Below, piece after piece: positions 24,830-33,914 of a stretch of 48,725 nucleotides of DNA. The DNA comes from Bacteroidales bacterium (GTDB lineage Bacteria > Bacteroidota > Bacteroidia > Bacteroidales > GWA2-32-17): positions 1 through 48,725 of the forward strand of contig JAOADU010000015.1 in NCBI GenBank assembly GCA_026417155.1, in the 5' to 3' direction. The translations under genes were made by a program, and so were the position numbers. How positions within the stretch are numbered: position 1 is the first letter of the stretch; each line of letters begins with the position of its first letter. A model generated the notes under the pieces. The model did no database searches. It saw only the letters and a list, made by a program, of their open reading frames with translations, and was not told where the DNA came from.

Positions 24830-25855
24830 TTAAACTTTATAATACCAACGATACCATTCTATAAATTTTTTAATACCAAATTGAATAGGGGTAAAGGGTT
24901 TGAAATTTAATAATTTATACAAAGCAGTTGTATCGGCATGAGTACTAACGACATCGCCGGGTTGTAAGGGTAAGTAGTTTATATGAGCTTTTAACTGAAG
25001 CTCATTTTCTATGGCAGCCACAAAATCCATTAATTTTACGGGACTACCATTGCCAATATTAAAAAGCTGATATGGTGCCGGTGTTTTATTTGAGTTATTT
25101 TTTTGGGGAGGTTTATTAATTAATAACGCAATTGCTTTTACAATATCGTCAATGTATGTAAAATCGCGGTACATGTTTCCATGATTGTAAACGTCAATAG
25201 GTTTATTTTCTAAAATATTTTTAGTGAATTTAAACAATGCCATGTCGGGTCTGCCCCAAGGGCCATATACTGTAAAAAAACGCAAACCAGTGGTAGGAAT
25301 ATCAAATAAATAGGAATAAGTGTGAGCCATAAGTTCGTTCGATTTCTTCGATGCCGCATAGAGACTAGCGGGAAAATCGACCATTTGTGATTCCGTAAAT
25401 GGAATTTCTTTATTTAATCCGTAAACGCTACTACTACTGGCATATATTAAATGCTTAACCGGATTAAACCTGCAATATTCCAAAATGTTTAGAAATGCTT
25501 CTATATTCGAAGAAATGTAAGTATACGGATTTTCGAAGCTGTAACGAACACCAGCTTGTGCAGCTAAATGAATGATAATATCGGGGGCAAAATTTTTTAT
25601 ATATGATAAAATGTGTTTATTCTCAATGGAACACTTTAAAAATAGTAAATTGGGGTATGTATGGCTTTTTATTAATGTTTCTTCCTGAATATCTTCTTTT
25701 TTAAAACCAATGTCAAGTAATCGGTTATATTTTAATTGAGTATCGTAGTAATTGTTAATATTATCGATGCAAAGAATTAAATGTTCTTGTTGTTGTAATA
25801 ACTTAGTTAAATGAAATCCGATAAAGCCAGCCGTCCCAGTTATGACAATGTTCAT
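24830..25855 (-). CDS. Sugar-nucleotide epimerase, UDP-glucuronate 4-epimerase-like
   Basis: The 341-residue extended SDR has the NAD motif ITGTAGFIGFHLTKLL. The segment IDNINNYYDTQLKYNRL is typical of UDP-glucuronate 4-epimerases rather than GalE. DIIIHLAAQAGVRYSFENP, SSSSVYGLNKEIPF and the catalytic LYAASKKSNELMAH (Tyr-x3-Lys) follow. FFTVYGPWGRPDMALFKFT and RDFTYIDDIV are also diagnostic. It likely makes UDP-galacturonate or a similar nucleotide sugar for surface polysaccharide. It starts three bases after the infB stop, so it is probably read as the last gene of the rimP-nusA-infB transcript, an odd companion for translation factors. Confidence 0.9.
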   Translation of the reverse strand: MNIVITGTAGFIGFHLTKLLQQQEHLILCIDNINNYYDTQLKYNRLLDIGFKKEDIQEETLIKSHTYPNLLFLKCSIENKHILSYIKNFAPDIIIHLAAQAGVRYSFENPYTYISSNIEAFLNILEYCRFNPVKHLIYASSSSVYGLNKEIPFTESQMVDFPASLYAASKKSNELMAHTYSYLFDIPTTGLRFFTVYGPWGRPDMALFKFTKNILENKPIDVYNHGNMYRDFTYIDDIVKAIALLINKPPQKNNSNKTPAPYQLFNIGNGSPVKLMDFVAAIENELQLKAHINYLPLQPGDVVSTHADTTALYKLLNFKPFTPIQFGIKKFIEWYRWYYKV

Positions 25856-25858
25856 ATG

Positions 25859-28759
25859 TTACAGTTTCTTCTTCATTTCTATTTCGTTAAAGCATTCAAT
25901 GATATCTCCAACTTTAATATCATTAAATTTTTCGATGCCAAGTCCGCATTCTAAGCCGGCTTGTACTTCTTTAACATCATCTTTGAATCGTTTAAGTGAA
26001 TTTAATTCACCGGTATAAACAACAATTCCGTCGCGAATTAACCGTATTTTTGCATTGCGTACAATTTTTCCTTCATGAACAAGACAACCTGCAACGGTTC
26101 CAACTTTGGCGATTTTAAATGTTTCTTTAACTTCAGCCGAACCAAGAATTTCTTCTTTAATAACTGGCGATAGCATTCCTTCAATAGCTTGCTTTATTTC
26201 TTCAATAGCATCGTAAATTATAGAGTAGATGCGTATTTCAATTTGTTCTTGTTCGGCAAGTTTACGAGCTGCCATAGAAGGACGTACCTGGAAACCAATT
26301 ATTAAAGCGTCGGAAGCTGTAGCCAGCATAACATCTGATTCGGATATTTGGCCAACGGCTTTATGAATAACATTTACTTGAATTTCTTCGTTGCTTAGCT
26401 TAATTAGAGAGTCGCTTAAGGCTTCGATAGAGCCATCTACGTCGCCTTTAATAATGATATTCAATTCTTTGAAGTTTCCAAGTTTTAAGCGGCGACCAAT
26501 TTCTTCGAGAGTGATATGTTTTTTTGTTCTCAGTCCTTGTTCGCGAAGAATTTGAGCACGTTTTGTAGCAATATCTTTGGCTTCTTGTTCCGATGTTAGT
26601 ACATTAAATTTGTCGCCTGCTTGGGGTGCACCATTTAAACCCAGAATTTGCACCGGAGTAGAAGGTCCTGCTTCAGAAAGTCGTTGATTGCGTTCATTAA
26701 ACATGGCTTTTACTTTGCCATAATATGTGCCGGCTAAAACTATATCGCCTATGCGCAATGTTCCGTTTTTAACTAATACGTTAGCAACATATCCTTTCCC
26801 TTTATCGAGCGACGATTCTATGATTACACCTGAGGCACGCCGCTTAGGATTGGCTTTTAAATCGAGCAAATCGGCTTCAAGCAAAACTTTTTCGAGCAGA
26901 AGGTTAACATTAAGTCCTTGCTTTGCCGATATTTCTTGAGATTGATATTTACCGCCCCATTCTTCTACTAATAAATTCATATTAGCAAGCTGTTCGCGAA
27001 TACGGTCGGGGTTTGCTTCGGGTTTATCTATTTTGTTAATGGCAAATATCATAGGTACGCCTGCTGCTTGTGCATGATTAATTGCTTCAACTGTTTGTGG
27101 TTTTATGCCATCGTCGGCTGCGATAACAATTATTGCAATGTCGGTAACCTGAGCACCACGGGCACGCATTGCTGTGAAAGCTTCGTGACCAGGTGTGTCT
27201 AAAAATGTGATGGTTCTACCGTTTTCTAGTGTAACGCTATAGGCACCAATGTGTTGGGTAATACCACCGGCTTCGCCTGCAACCACATTAGTATTACGAA
27301 TGTAATCGAGTAATTTTGTTTTCCCGTGGTCAACATGTCCCATGACAGTAACTATTGGCGGGCGAGGTTGTAAATCTTCTTCGTTATCTACTTGATTGTC
27401 TTCGTAGTCGGTTTGTACTTCTACCGTAATAAATTCGGTTTTGAAGCCAAATTCATCGGCAATAATAGTTATAGTATCTGCATCGAGCCTTTGATTTATA
27501 GAAACAAAGAGGCCTAAACTCATGCATGTTGCAATTACCTCATTTACAGGCACATTCATGAGGCTGGCTAATTCGTTGACAGATACAAATTCTGTTATTT
27601 TTAGTATATGCTTTTCTTTTTCTTGTTGTTCGAGTTCTTCCTGAAGTTTTTGTTTGATATCATCGCGTTTTTCTTTTCTATATTTAGCGGCTTGTGATTT
27701 TGCTCTATTTTCCATCATAGAGATGGTATTTTTGATAGAGCGTTCTACTTCTTCTTCATCAACTTCGAACCGATGTTTTTTCTTTTTGTCTTTTTTAAAG
27801 AATTTTTTGCTGGGCTTTTCGTGTTCTTTCTTTTGTTGAATTTCTGTAGGATCTGTTACAGGAGCAACTTTTGAAACATTAATTCGCTTACGTTTACGTT
27901 TTTTTTCTTCTTTATCTTTTTCTTGCGAGGTTGAGAAAACAGGTTTTGGTCCTTTTTCTGTTTTTTCTTTTTTTGTTTCGTGGGGTTCTTTTGTTTTTTG
28001 CGGTTGTTTTTGATACTGGTTGATGTCTATTTTACCAACAACGTTTGGCCCTTCAAGTTTTATTTTTTCGGTTCTGTATATTTCTTCAGAAACTTTTTCT
28101 TCTTTTTTTACTTCAGTAATATCGGCTTGAGGAGGAGTATAATTCTCGGTTGTTGAAGATTCTTTAGTTTCTTGTTGTATGTCAATGGATTTTTCTTCTT
28201 TTTTCTCTTTCTTTTTTTCTTCTAAATTAATTTTTGTAATTACTTTAGGAGCTTCTATTTTAGGAATTTCTGTTTTTATTTCTTCTTGCGTTTCTTTTTG
28301 GGGCTCAGGAGGTGTAGTTGTTTTTACATTAGGTATGTCAGCTTTTTCTTGTTTAATGGGTGTTTCTTGTTTTGGTTTTTCGGTTTTTTTGCTTTCAGAA
28401 AGGTCAACTTTTCCTAAAATTTTTGGACCCGTAATAATGGGTTTCGTTAGCGGAATTTCATCATCTTCTTCCAGTTCTTCGGGTTGAGTTTTTTTGGAAG
28501 ATACGTCGTCGATTGTTATACTTTGGGTATTTTTAGTAGAAATATTGATATTTTCAGCTTTATTTTTTAAATTTTTATCGGAACCAAATTCTTTGAGCAA
28601 TTCCTCATACATTTCGGGTGTAATTTTTGTTGCGTTTGGATTATCTTTATCTACAACAATTTTAAATTTTTTGCTGAGTAAAAATTCAACAACTCTATCA
28701 ACAGAAATGTTTAGCTCTTTAGCTACTTTAGGAAGTCGGTGTGCTTTTGCATCGCTCAT
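25859..28759 (-). CDS. infB: Translation initiation factor IF-2
   Basis: IF-2 is the GTPase that delivers initiator tRNA and promotes subunit joining. The 966-residue protein has an N-terminal IF2_N-like helix bundle (residues 1-60) and a 300-residue Lys/Glu-rich linker. A second IF2_N unit lies near 385-445, and the G domain has [12 protein letters not shown] (474-481), [15 protein letters not shown] and INKIDKP. The C-terminal fMet-tRNA-binding domains end in [20 protein letters not shown]. The linker contains three copies of a short motif of the form (G/A)PK(V/I)xxK(I/V)(D/N), near residues 111, 170 and 237. It follows nusA by 30 bases in the conserved rimP-nusA-infB order. Confidence 0.98.
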   Translation of the reverse strand: MSDAKAHRLPKVAKELNISVDRVVEFLLSKKFKIVVDKDNPNATKITPEMYEELLKEFGSDKNLKNKAENINISTKNTQSITIDDVSSKKTQPEELEEDDEIPLTKPIITGPKILGKVDLSESKKTEKPKQETPIKQEKADIPNVKTTTPPEPQKETQEEIKTEIPKIEAPKVITKINLEEKKKEKKEEKSIDIQQETKESSTTENYTPPQADITEVKKEEKVSEEIYRTEKIKLEGPNVVGKIDINQYQKQPQKTKEPHETKKEKTEKGPKPVFSTSQEKDKEEKKRKRKRINVSKVAPVTDPTEIQQKKEHEKPSKKFFKKDKKKKHRFEVDEEEVERSIKNTISMMENRAKSQAAKYRKEKRDDIKQKLQEELEQQEKEKHILKITEFVSVNELASLMNVPVNEVIATCMSLGLFVSINQRLDADTITIIADEFGFKTEFITVEVQTDYEDNQVDNEEDLQPRPPIVTVMGHVDHGKTKLLDYIRNTNVVAGEAGGITQHIGAYSVTLENGRTITFLDTPGHEAFTAMRARGAQVTDIAIIVIAADDGIKPQTVEAINHAQAAGVPMIFAINKIDKPEANPDRIREQLANMNLLVEEWGGKYQSQEISAKQGLNVNLLLEKVLLEADLLDLKANPKRRASGVIIESSLDKGKGYVANVLVKNGTLRIGDIVLAGTYYGKVKAMFNERNQRLSEAGPSTPVQILGLNGAPQAGDKFNVLTSEQEAKDIATKRAQILREQGLRTKKHITLEEIGRRLKLGNFKELNIIIKGDVDGSIEALSDSLIKLSNEEIQVNVIHKAVGQISESDVMLATASDALIIGFQVRPSMAARKLAEQEQIEIRIYSIIYDAIEEIKQAIEGMLSPVIKEEILGSAEVKETFKIAKVGTVAGCLVHEGKIVRNAKIRLIRDGIVVYTGELNSLKRFKDDVKEVQAGLECGLGIEKFNDIKVGDIIECFNEIEMKKKL

Positions 28760-28789
28760 AGTCTTAGTGGTTTTTATGTATTTGTAATT

Positions 28790-30028
28790 TTATTCAAATT
28801 CGGCTCTTAAAATATCCATGACATTTTGAATAGTTTCTTCTTCTAAGTCGGTAAGGCGGGCAAGATCTTCAACGGAATATTTCATTACACTTTTAGCTGT
28901 GTCGCAACCAATTTTCTTAAGTTCGTCAATGACCCATTTATCGATTTCATCGGAGAATTCATCCAAATCAATATCTTCTTCTTCGCCTTCAGCAAGATTT
29001 CTATAAACATCTATTTCGTATCCTGTTAGTTGGCTGGCGAGTTTAATGTTGAAGCCGCCTTTTCCTATAGCCAGCGAAACCTGATCGGGGTCGAGATACA
29101 CTTCGGCTCGTTTTTCGCTTTCTATTATTTTAATGTCTGATATTTTTGCAGGGCTTAGTGCACGCTGAATATATAAAGCAGTATTTGTTGTGTAATTTAT
29201 TACGTCGATGTTTTCGTTGCGAAGTTCTCTAACTATGCCATGAATTCTTGAACCTTTAACACCGACACATGCTCCAACAGGATCGATGCGGTCGTCGTAC
29301 GATTCTACAGCTACTTTGGCTCTTTCGCCGGGAATGCGGACTATTTTTTTGATAGTAATAAGCCCATCATATATTTCGGGTACTTCTTGTTCAAACAATC
29401 GTTCCAGGAAAACGGGTGAAGTACGCGAAACAATTATATTGGGTGTGTTATTTTTCATTTCTACTTTAATAAGTACACCTCGAACAACGTCTCCTTTTTT
29501 GTAAAAATCGGATGGTATTTGCTCACTTCGGGGAAGAATAAGTTCGTTGCCTTCATCGTCGAGCAATAAAATTTCTTTTTTCCATACTTGGTATACTTCG
29601 CCACTAACTATCTCGCCAATTTTTTCTTTATATTTGTTAAAAACGTTGCTTTTTTCATATTCAAGTACTTTTGATTGAAAATTTTGACGCATAGCTAAAA
29701 TAGTGCGACGATTGAAGCGACTAATTTCAATTTTTTCTGATACTTCTTCATCTACTTCATAGTCTTCATCTATTTTTTTTGCTTCTGATAAAGGGATTTG
29801 AGAAACAGGATCGGTAAATTCTTCGTCGGGTACAACAACTCTATTGTGCCAAATTTCTAAGTCGTTTTTGTCGGGGTTAAGAATAATATCAAAATGCTCG
29901 TTTGTGCCATATTCACGCTTAATAGCATTGAGTAATACTTCTTCGAGTATTTTCATAAGTGTAGGGCGATCAATGTTCTTTTGTTCTTTAAATTCAGTGA
30001 AAAATTCCGTTAAATTCAAATTCTTCAT
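28790..30028 (-). CDS. nusA: Transcription termination/antitermination protein NusA
   Basis: NusA binds RNA polymerase and modulates pausing, termination and antitermination. The 412-residue protein has the N-terminal polymerase-binding domain (TEFFTEFKEQKNIDRPTLMK) and an S1 domain around EIVSGEVYQVWKKEILLLD. Two KH domains follow (DPVGACVGVKGSRIHGIVRE and VSLAIGKGGFNIKLASQLTG). A Glu/Asp-rich stretch (LAEGEEEDIDLDEFSDEID) and a short helix-hairpin-helix-like C terminus close it. Length is typical for the phylum, shorter than E. coli NusA. It lies between rimP (14-base gap) and infB. Confidence 0.97.
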   Translation of the reverse strand: MKNLNLTEFFTEFKEQKNIDRPTLMKILEEVLLNAIKREYGTNEHFDIILNPDKNDLEIWHNRVVVPDEEFTDPVSQIPLSEAKKIDEDYEVDEEVSEKIEISRFNRRTILAMRQNFQSKVLEYEKSNVFNKYKEKIGEIVSGEVYQVWKKEILLLDDEGNELILPRSEQIPSDFYKKGDVVRGVLIKVEMKNNTPNIIVSRTSPVFLERLFEQEVPEIYDGLITIKKIVRIPGERAKVAVESYDDRIDPVGACVGVKGSRIHGIVRELRNENIDVINYTTNTALYIQRALSPAKISDIKIIESEKRAEVYLDPDQVSLAIGKGGFNIKLASQLTGYEIDVYRNLAEGEEEDIDLDEFSDEIDKWVIDELKKIGCDTAKSVMKYSVEDLARLTDLEEETIQNVMDILRAEFE

Positions 30029-30042
30029 AAGCCTATGTTCGT

Positions 30043-30468
30043 TTAAAATATGATTATTTTAACAGATTGAATAAATTCATTAAGAAAAACTGTTTCTATT
30101 TTTTCTTTTTTGGTTTCTTGAATGATTGTTGTTTTGGTGGGTGTGTATTCGTGAAGAGTGCCAATGTGTTTTTTGCCATCGCGGGTTTTAATTTCTACTT
30201 TTTTGCCTATGTGCTTTAAAAATTGTATGGGTGCACGGAGAGGTTTATCAATTCCAGCCGAAGAAACAGTTAGTTCAAGAGTATTGGGTTGAGGAAGTTG
30301 TTGAATAATGTGTCGCAAAACTGCTGCACAATCGTCAATAGTGATTCCTTCTAAACTTTCGATAAAGATGGTAAAATGGTGTTCTTTGTGTTCGGTGATT
30401 TCAATCACTTCGAACGCTTTCCCAATGTTGGCAGTTAATGCTATTTGTTTTAATTCTTCTTTGTTCAT
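30043..30468 (-). CDS. rimP: Ribosome maturation factor RimP
   Basis: RimP is needed for late 30S subunit assembly. The 141-residue protein from MNKEELKQIALTAN has the family stretches GITIDDCAAVLRHI, TLELTVSSAGIDKPLRAP and FLKHIGKKVEIKTRDGK. The track start five codons upstream is TTG and falls at the base of the leader hairpin, so the ATG at 30468 is preferred. It is the first gene of rimP-nusA-infB. A TAACTTTG element lies about 65 bases upstream and a strong hairpin lies in the leader between them. Confidence 0.95.
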   Translation of the reverse strand: MNKEELKQIALTANIGKAFEVIEITEHKEHHFTIFIESLEGITIDDCAAVLRHIIQQLPQPNTLELTVSSAGIDKPLRAPIQFLKHIGKKVEIKTRDGKKHIGTLHEYTPTKTTIIQETKKEKIETVFLNEFIQSVKIIIF

Positions 30469-30483
30469 AGTTTTGTTAAACAA

Positions 30484-30507
30484 ACAGGGGACTTATGAGT
30501 CCCCTGT
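30484..30507 (-). terminator. Terminator-like hairpin in the rimP-nusA-infB leader
   Basis: A perfect 10-base-pair stem ACAGGGGACT / AGTCCCCTGT (30484-30493 and 30498-30507) with a TATG loop is followed on the minus strand by the T-rich TTGTTTAAC and lies 16 bases before the rimP ATG. It is downstream of the TAACTTTG element at 30538-30531, so it could attenuate the operon; alternatively it ends transcripts from the DUF4476 gene at 30574. An upstream GGGGA (30519-30515) could compete for the TCCCC arm. Confidence 0.7.
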
Positions 30508-30530
30508 AAAAATTCCCCACAAAGATGTTG

Positions 30531-30538
30531 CAAAGTTA
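30531..30538 (-). promoter_or_regulatory. Probable -7 element of the rimP-nusA-infB operon
   Basis: TAACTTTG on the minus strand matches TAnnTTTG, lies 36 bases past the DUF4476 stop and about 63 bases before the rimP ATG. No TTTG is found at the usual spacing upstream, so the -33 half is weak or absent. Confidence 0.5.
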
Positions 30539-30573
30539 ATAAAAAAAATTATTGTGAATACTTTTTTTACAAA

Positions 30574-31497
30574 TTATTTAACCGATTGTATATATTCATT
30601 TAGTTCTTCGATAGAAGATTCGAAGTTAAAGGCATCGTTTACTTTAAAGTAATTCCCCTTATCGTAAGTGTAAGTGTAGGCATATTTGGCAAATTCGAGT
30701 CGCGTGTTTTCGAAACCAAATGATTTCATAATATCTCTTACTTGTGTAGCAAGTAAGCAATTTGAACTAGCAATTTGTTTTGCCATAGTGAGTTTTGCGT
30801 CTTCAAACGATTTTGATTTAATAGAGGATAATGCCGATTGGAAGTCTGTTTCATTCATTGGTCGGGCACAATTAGTATTGCTAGGGCTTGCAGGCTGAAT
30901 AACTGGTTGTGTAATAGGAATAGTATTTGCAGGAACAGTTGTTGTTGTCGTAGTTGTTTGATGAGTTACTACAGTGGTTTGTTGAACACCTGAAACGCCT
31001 GTTTGCATTTGAATACCTGTTGGAGTTTCTGTAACAGACATGTTTAAGTTGATATTATTGTTTTGTGTTGGAGTAGTAGGTTGCGTAGGTTGTGCTGTGG
31101 GTGTTGGTTGTGTAGTAGCAGGTTGTGCAGGTTGACTAGGTTGAGTTTTCGATAAAACTTCAAATGTTGCATCGAGGTCTCGAATTTCGTATTTCTTTTT
31201 CTTTTCGTTGTAGCGTATCATATATTTAACATGACACCAGTTCTCATCAACATCGACAACTTGATAAGTTTTATCAACACTTCCTAATTTGGGGTCTTCG
31301 AAAATGATTTTTACTTTTCCCCATTTCATGTTTACAGGTATGTTTTCAACTAAATATTGGGGTTCTTTGTTTATTTTTTTTCCATCAACAATAACCCAAA
31401 ATTTTTCTCCTTCTTTTGTAAAAAAAGTTAAAAGCCCTTGTGAGGAGCAGATATTTACAATTAATAGACTAGCTATAAGAACTAATATTGTTTTCAT
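30574..31497 (-). CDS. Secreted DUF4476 protein with Pro/Thr/Gln-rich linker
   Basis: The 307-residue exported protein starts with MKTILVLIASLLIVNICSSQ. Residues about 22-115 form a beta domain (LLTFFTKEGEKFWVIVDGKK, NMKWGKVKIIFEDPKLGS). Residues about 118-210 are a low-complexity linker (SQPAQPATTQPTPTAQPTQP, then a run of Thr). The C-terminal 95 residues (CARPMNETDFQSALSSIKSK, NTRLEFAKYAYTYTYDKGNY) are DUF4476, a domain of unknown function common in Bacteroidota secreted proteins. It starts three bases after the FlgT-like gene stop and is the last gene of a three-gene operon. Role unknown; the linker suggests a tether in the periplasm or at the surface. Confidence 0.85.
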   Translation of the reverse strand: MKTILVLIASLLIVNICSSQGLLTFFTKEGEKFWVIVDGKKINKEPQYLVENIPVNMKWGKVKIIFEDPKLGSVDKTYQVVDVDENWCHVKYMIRYNEKKKKYEIRDLDATFEVLSKTQPSQPAQPATTQPTPTAQPTQPTTPTQNNNINLNMSVTETPTGIQMQTGVSGVQQTTVVTHQTTTTTTTVPANTIPITQPVIQPASPSNTNCARPMNETDFQSALSSIKSKSFEDAKLTMAKQIASSNCLLATQVRDIMKSFGFENTRLEFAKYAYTYTYDKGNYFKVNDAFNFESSIEELNEYIQSVK

Positions 31498-31500
31498 AAA

Positions 31501-32799
31501 CTATTTATTTTTAATGTTTTCTAATTCTGGAACTTTTACTTTTTGTGGTGCAAAATTGATTTGACGGCCGAAAATAAGTTTAACATCTAAAACTTTTGAT
31601 TTGAATTCGGGAATAGCATCGGCATAATCGAGTATTTTATATGCCAATTCGTCGGGACGGTCTTTATAGGTAAGATTAAGTTTTGTATAATTTTCGAAAC
31701 TTACAATTTCAATATTGCCTCCAAATCGTCCGTCGCTTAAAAGTTTATCGCGTAATGTTCTAAAATCTCTAAATGTACCGATAGAATAAAATCGTAATTC
31801 GAAAGGTGTACCATTATTTACCCATCCACCTATGTACGAATTGAATAAATATAGCAGTTTTGTAATACCTTTGTTAACAGCCTCCCGAATGCCTTCATAC
31901 AAAACCGATTGTTTATCTAAACCTGTTTTCCAGTCGCTTTCTAATGCAATTGTTCCTAATCCTTCGGCGGTACAGTTATCGAAAGCTTTGGCTTCGATAA
32001 TAACTTTTTGTGCTGTACGGGTATCGAATGCTTCGCTACGTGAAGAAACCGAAATATTAGATATTAAAATAACAAATTGAGCATCGGCTTTCATACCAAT
32101 ATGTTGTACGTATGATTCTTGATTGCCTTCGGATTGATATATTCCCTGAGCTTCTTTTAGCAATGCGGCAGAGCGTTCTTTTTCAATGTAACGGTATTTT
32201 CGTTCGGCGAGAAATTCGTTTATACGTTCAACAGCAAAATCGTAAGTAGCTTTTTCTTCTGGTTTTATTTTGCGAGGGTCATACATTACTAAGAAACGAA
32301 CGCCACCGATAGCTTTTGATAAAAGCTGCATATCGGCTTTTAAAGGATTGAGGCTTACTTTTGCTTTTATGGTGAGTTCGTATCTATCAGGGAAAGGCAC
32401 TTCTTTTACAACTGAGTAGGAGGCTACATAACCTTCGGTTTTTGCCGATACAGCATCTTTAATTACAACAAAATTTTCTACATTCGTTTCGGAAGTAATG
32501 GCAACACCTGCGGCTTGTCCTACAGCATTACGAAGAGCATCTTGCAGAGCATCTTCACGTTTTAACCCAACTCCCTTGGCTTCAACTTCTTTCAGGCTAT
32601 TGTCGTTAACTAAATTATTATTAACAGTAATTGTTGTAGGAGTTGTTGTTGGTTGCATAACTGGTTGTGATGGAGATGAAGGGGTGGGAGTATTAGACTC
32701 AGTTTGCTTTGTTGATTTATTTTTTTTATTCTTTTGGGCATTGGCGTTGTTTGCAATAAAAAATACAAGCAATGCAACAATGAAAACATAATATTTCAT
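31501..32799 (-). CDS. FlgT-like exported protein (FlgT_N-type plus TolB/CsgG-like domain)
   Basis: The 432-residue protein has a signal peptide (MKYYVFIVALLVFFIANNANA) and a Lys/Thr/Pro linker to about residue 65. A domain with KEVEAKGVGLKREDALQDAL, RNAVGQAAGVAITSETNVEN and YELTIKAKVSL then resembles the N domain of FlgT. A second region, VERINEFLAERKYRYIEKER then GMKADAQFVILISNISV, looks like the TolB_N/CsgG-type alpha/beta fold of FlgT's middle domain. The C-terminal 130 residues are unassigned. In Vibrio, FlgT builds the flagellar H ring, but no flagellar gene is present here, so the protein more likely has an envelope role of its own. It shares the EAKG...DA.RN...TSET pattern with the preceding gene. 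Confidence 0.7.
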   Translation of the reverse strand: MKYYVFIVALLVFFIANNANAQKNKKNKSTKQTESNTPTPSSPSQPVMQPTTTPTTITVNNNLVNDNSLKEVEAKGVGLKREDALQDALRNAVGQAAGVAITSETNVENFVVIKDAVSAKTEGYVASYSVVKEVPFPDRYELTIKAKVSLNPLKADMQLLSKAIGGVRFLVMYDPRKIKPEEKATYDFAVERINEFLAERKYRYIEKERSAALLKEAQGIYQSEGNQESYVQHIGMKADAQFVILISNISVSSRSEAFDTRTAQKVIIEAKAFDNCTAEGLGTIALESDWKTGLDKQSVLYEGIREAVNKGITKLLYLFNSYIGGWVNNGTPFELRFYSIGTFRDFRTLRDKLLSDGRFGGNIEIVSFENYTKLNLTYKDRPDELAYKILDYADAIPEFKSKVLDVKLIFGRQINFAPQKVKVPELENIKNK

Positions 32800-32814
32800 A
32801 GAGCCTAAATTTTA

Positions 32815-33879
32815 TTAAATTAACATTAACAAAAATTTTCCAATTTTTCCGGCAACTTCACCGATTTTTTTCCAGTTTACTTTTTTAAGGCTATTATTAT
32901 CTATAACCATTTTGCCCGGTTCAGTACGTAAAACATTTAATACTTCGACACCTTTTTTAAAACCAAGTTCTTTCATGATTTCTTCGCTAGCCGATAATAA
33001 TTTTGGAAACTTTCCTGTTTTGGGGTCATATAATTTTGATAAGTCCAACACGAGATTATTGTTTTCGTCAACTATAATTGGAAACATAGAAGGATCGAAT
33101 TTTTTACCACCTAAATTAAATGCTAAAGCTTGTAATGCTTGATCTTTTACATTGTCGGGGATTTGATTTAATACATCACTAGCAGTAGAAACTTTCTTTA
33201 AATCGGGAATATCTTGATATATGGCAGGAGCTAAACCATTTTGTTCATAAAGAGGAACTCTCATTCTAACCTCAATAATTCCATTTTTTTCAATGGGTTC
33301 TCCAATCATTTGTGCACCTTTAATGACACCATCTACACGTGTGTAAATATAATCACGAGTAGTAATCATGTCTTGCACTGTAGTTTCGCTAGTAACATTT
33401 ACACCTTTGATGATTTCAAGTAAATTTCTTTGAGCATCGACAACAGCTCCTCGTTGTGCCATGAGTTTTGCCTGAGCAGGATTTTTAAATCGTTCATTAT
33501 CAATAACTGATTGTCCTTTTGCTTCGATGTATTGTTCGGTCCAATTTATTTGACCATTGGGTTTTTCTTGAATAATGGGTTTGCTTTGCTGAAGTATTTG
33601 TTCAACATTTATGGGTGCTGGTTCGGTAGTAGTTGTAGGTTTGCTTTCTGTTGGCTTAGTATCGAGAGGTTTTTTCTCGTTAGAAATATTGAGTTGCGGT
33701 GTTTTAGACTCAGCAGGTTTGTTTTCTTGTTGTGGAGATATTTCTTTCGAAGTTTCGGGCTTAACAGTTTGTTCTTGTTTTACAGTTTTGTTTTTTTTCG
33801 TTTTTTTCTTGTCTTGGGCATGCATTTGCAACGACAGCATTAGCATGGCACATAATAAAATAATAATACTTTTTTTCAT
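32815..33879 (-). CDS. LPP20/FlgP-like exported protein
   Basis: The 354-residue protein starts with a signal peptide (MKKSIIILLCAMLMLSLQMHAQ) followed by a roughly 75-residue Lys/Pro/Glu/Thr-rich linker. The domain at about residues 110-220 (YIEAKGQSVIDNERF, AVVDAQRNLLEIIKGVNVTS, ETTVQDMITTRDYIYTRVDG, GIIEVRMRVPLYEQNG) matches the LPP20 lipoprotein fold to which FlgP belongs. The remaining 130 residues (FDPSMFPIIVDENNNLVLDL and FKKGVEVLNVLRTEPGKM) are unassigned. There is no lipobox, so it is not an obvious lipoprotein. It is the first gene of the operon with the FlgT-like and DUF4476 genes, 15 bases from the next. Confidence 0.75.
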   Translation of the reverse strand: MKKSIIILLCAMLMLSLQMHAQDKKKTKKNKTVKQEQTVKPETSKEISPQQENKPAESKTPQLNISNEKKPLDTKPTESKPTTTTEPAPINVEQILQQSKPIIQEKPNGQINWTEQYIEAKGQSVIDNERFKNPAQAKLMAQRGAVVDAQRNLLEIIKGVNVTSETTVQDMITTRDYIYTRVDGVIKGAQMIGEPIEKNGIIEVRMRVPLYEQNGLAPAIYQDIPDLKKVSTASDVLNQIPDNVKDQALQALAFNLGGKKFDPSMFPIIVDENNNLVLDLSKLYDPKTGKFPKLLSASEEIMKELGFKKGVEVLNVLRTEPGKMVIDNNSLKKVNWKKIGEVAGKIGKFLLMLI

Positions 33880-33914
33880 AAGATATTTAGTTTAAATTAT
33901 GTCGTGTTAAATTT

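Noticed and set aside
27654-28787. Several plus-strand ORFs rich in Ser and Phe opposite infB
   Set aside because: They mirror the Lys/Glu-rich IF-2 linker (AAA/GAA codons read as TTT/TTC), a known source of spurious open frames.
33511-33895. Two overlapping hydrophobic plus-strand ORFs (110 and 94 residues)
   Set aside because: Antisense to the signal peptide and Lys-rich linker of the LPP20-like gene; composition is an artefact of that linker.
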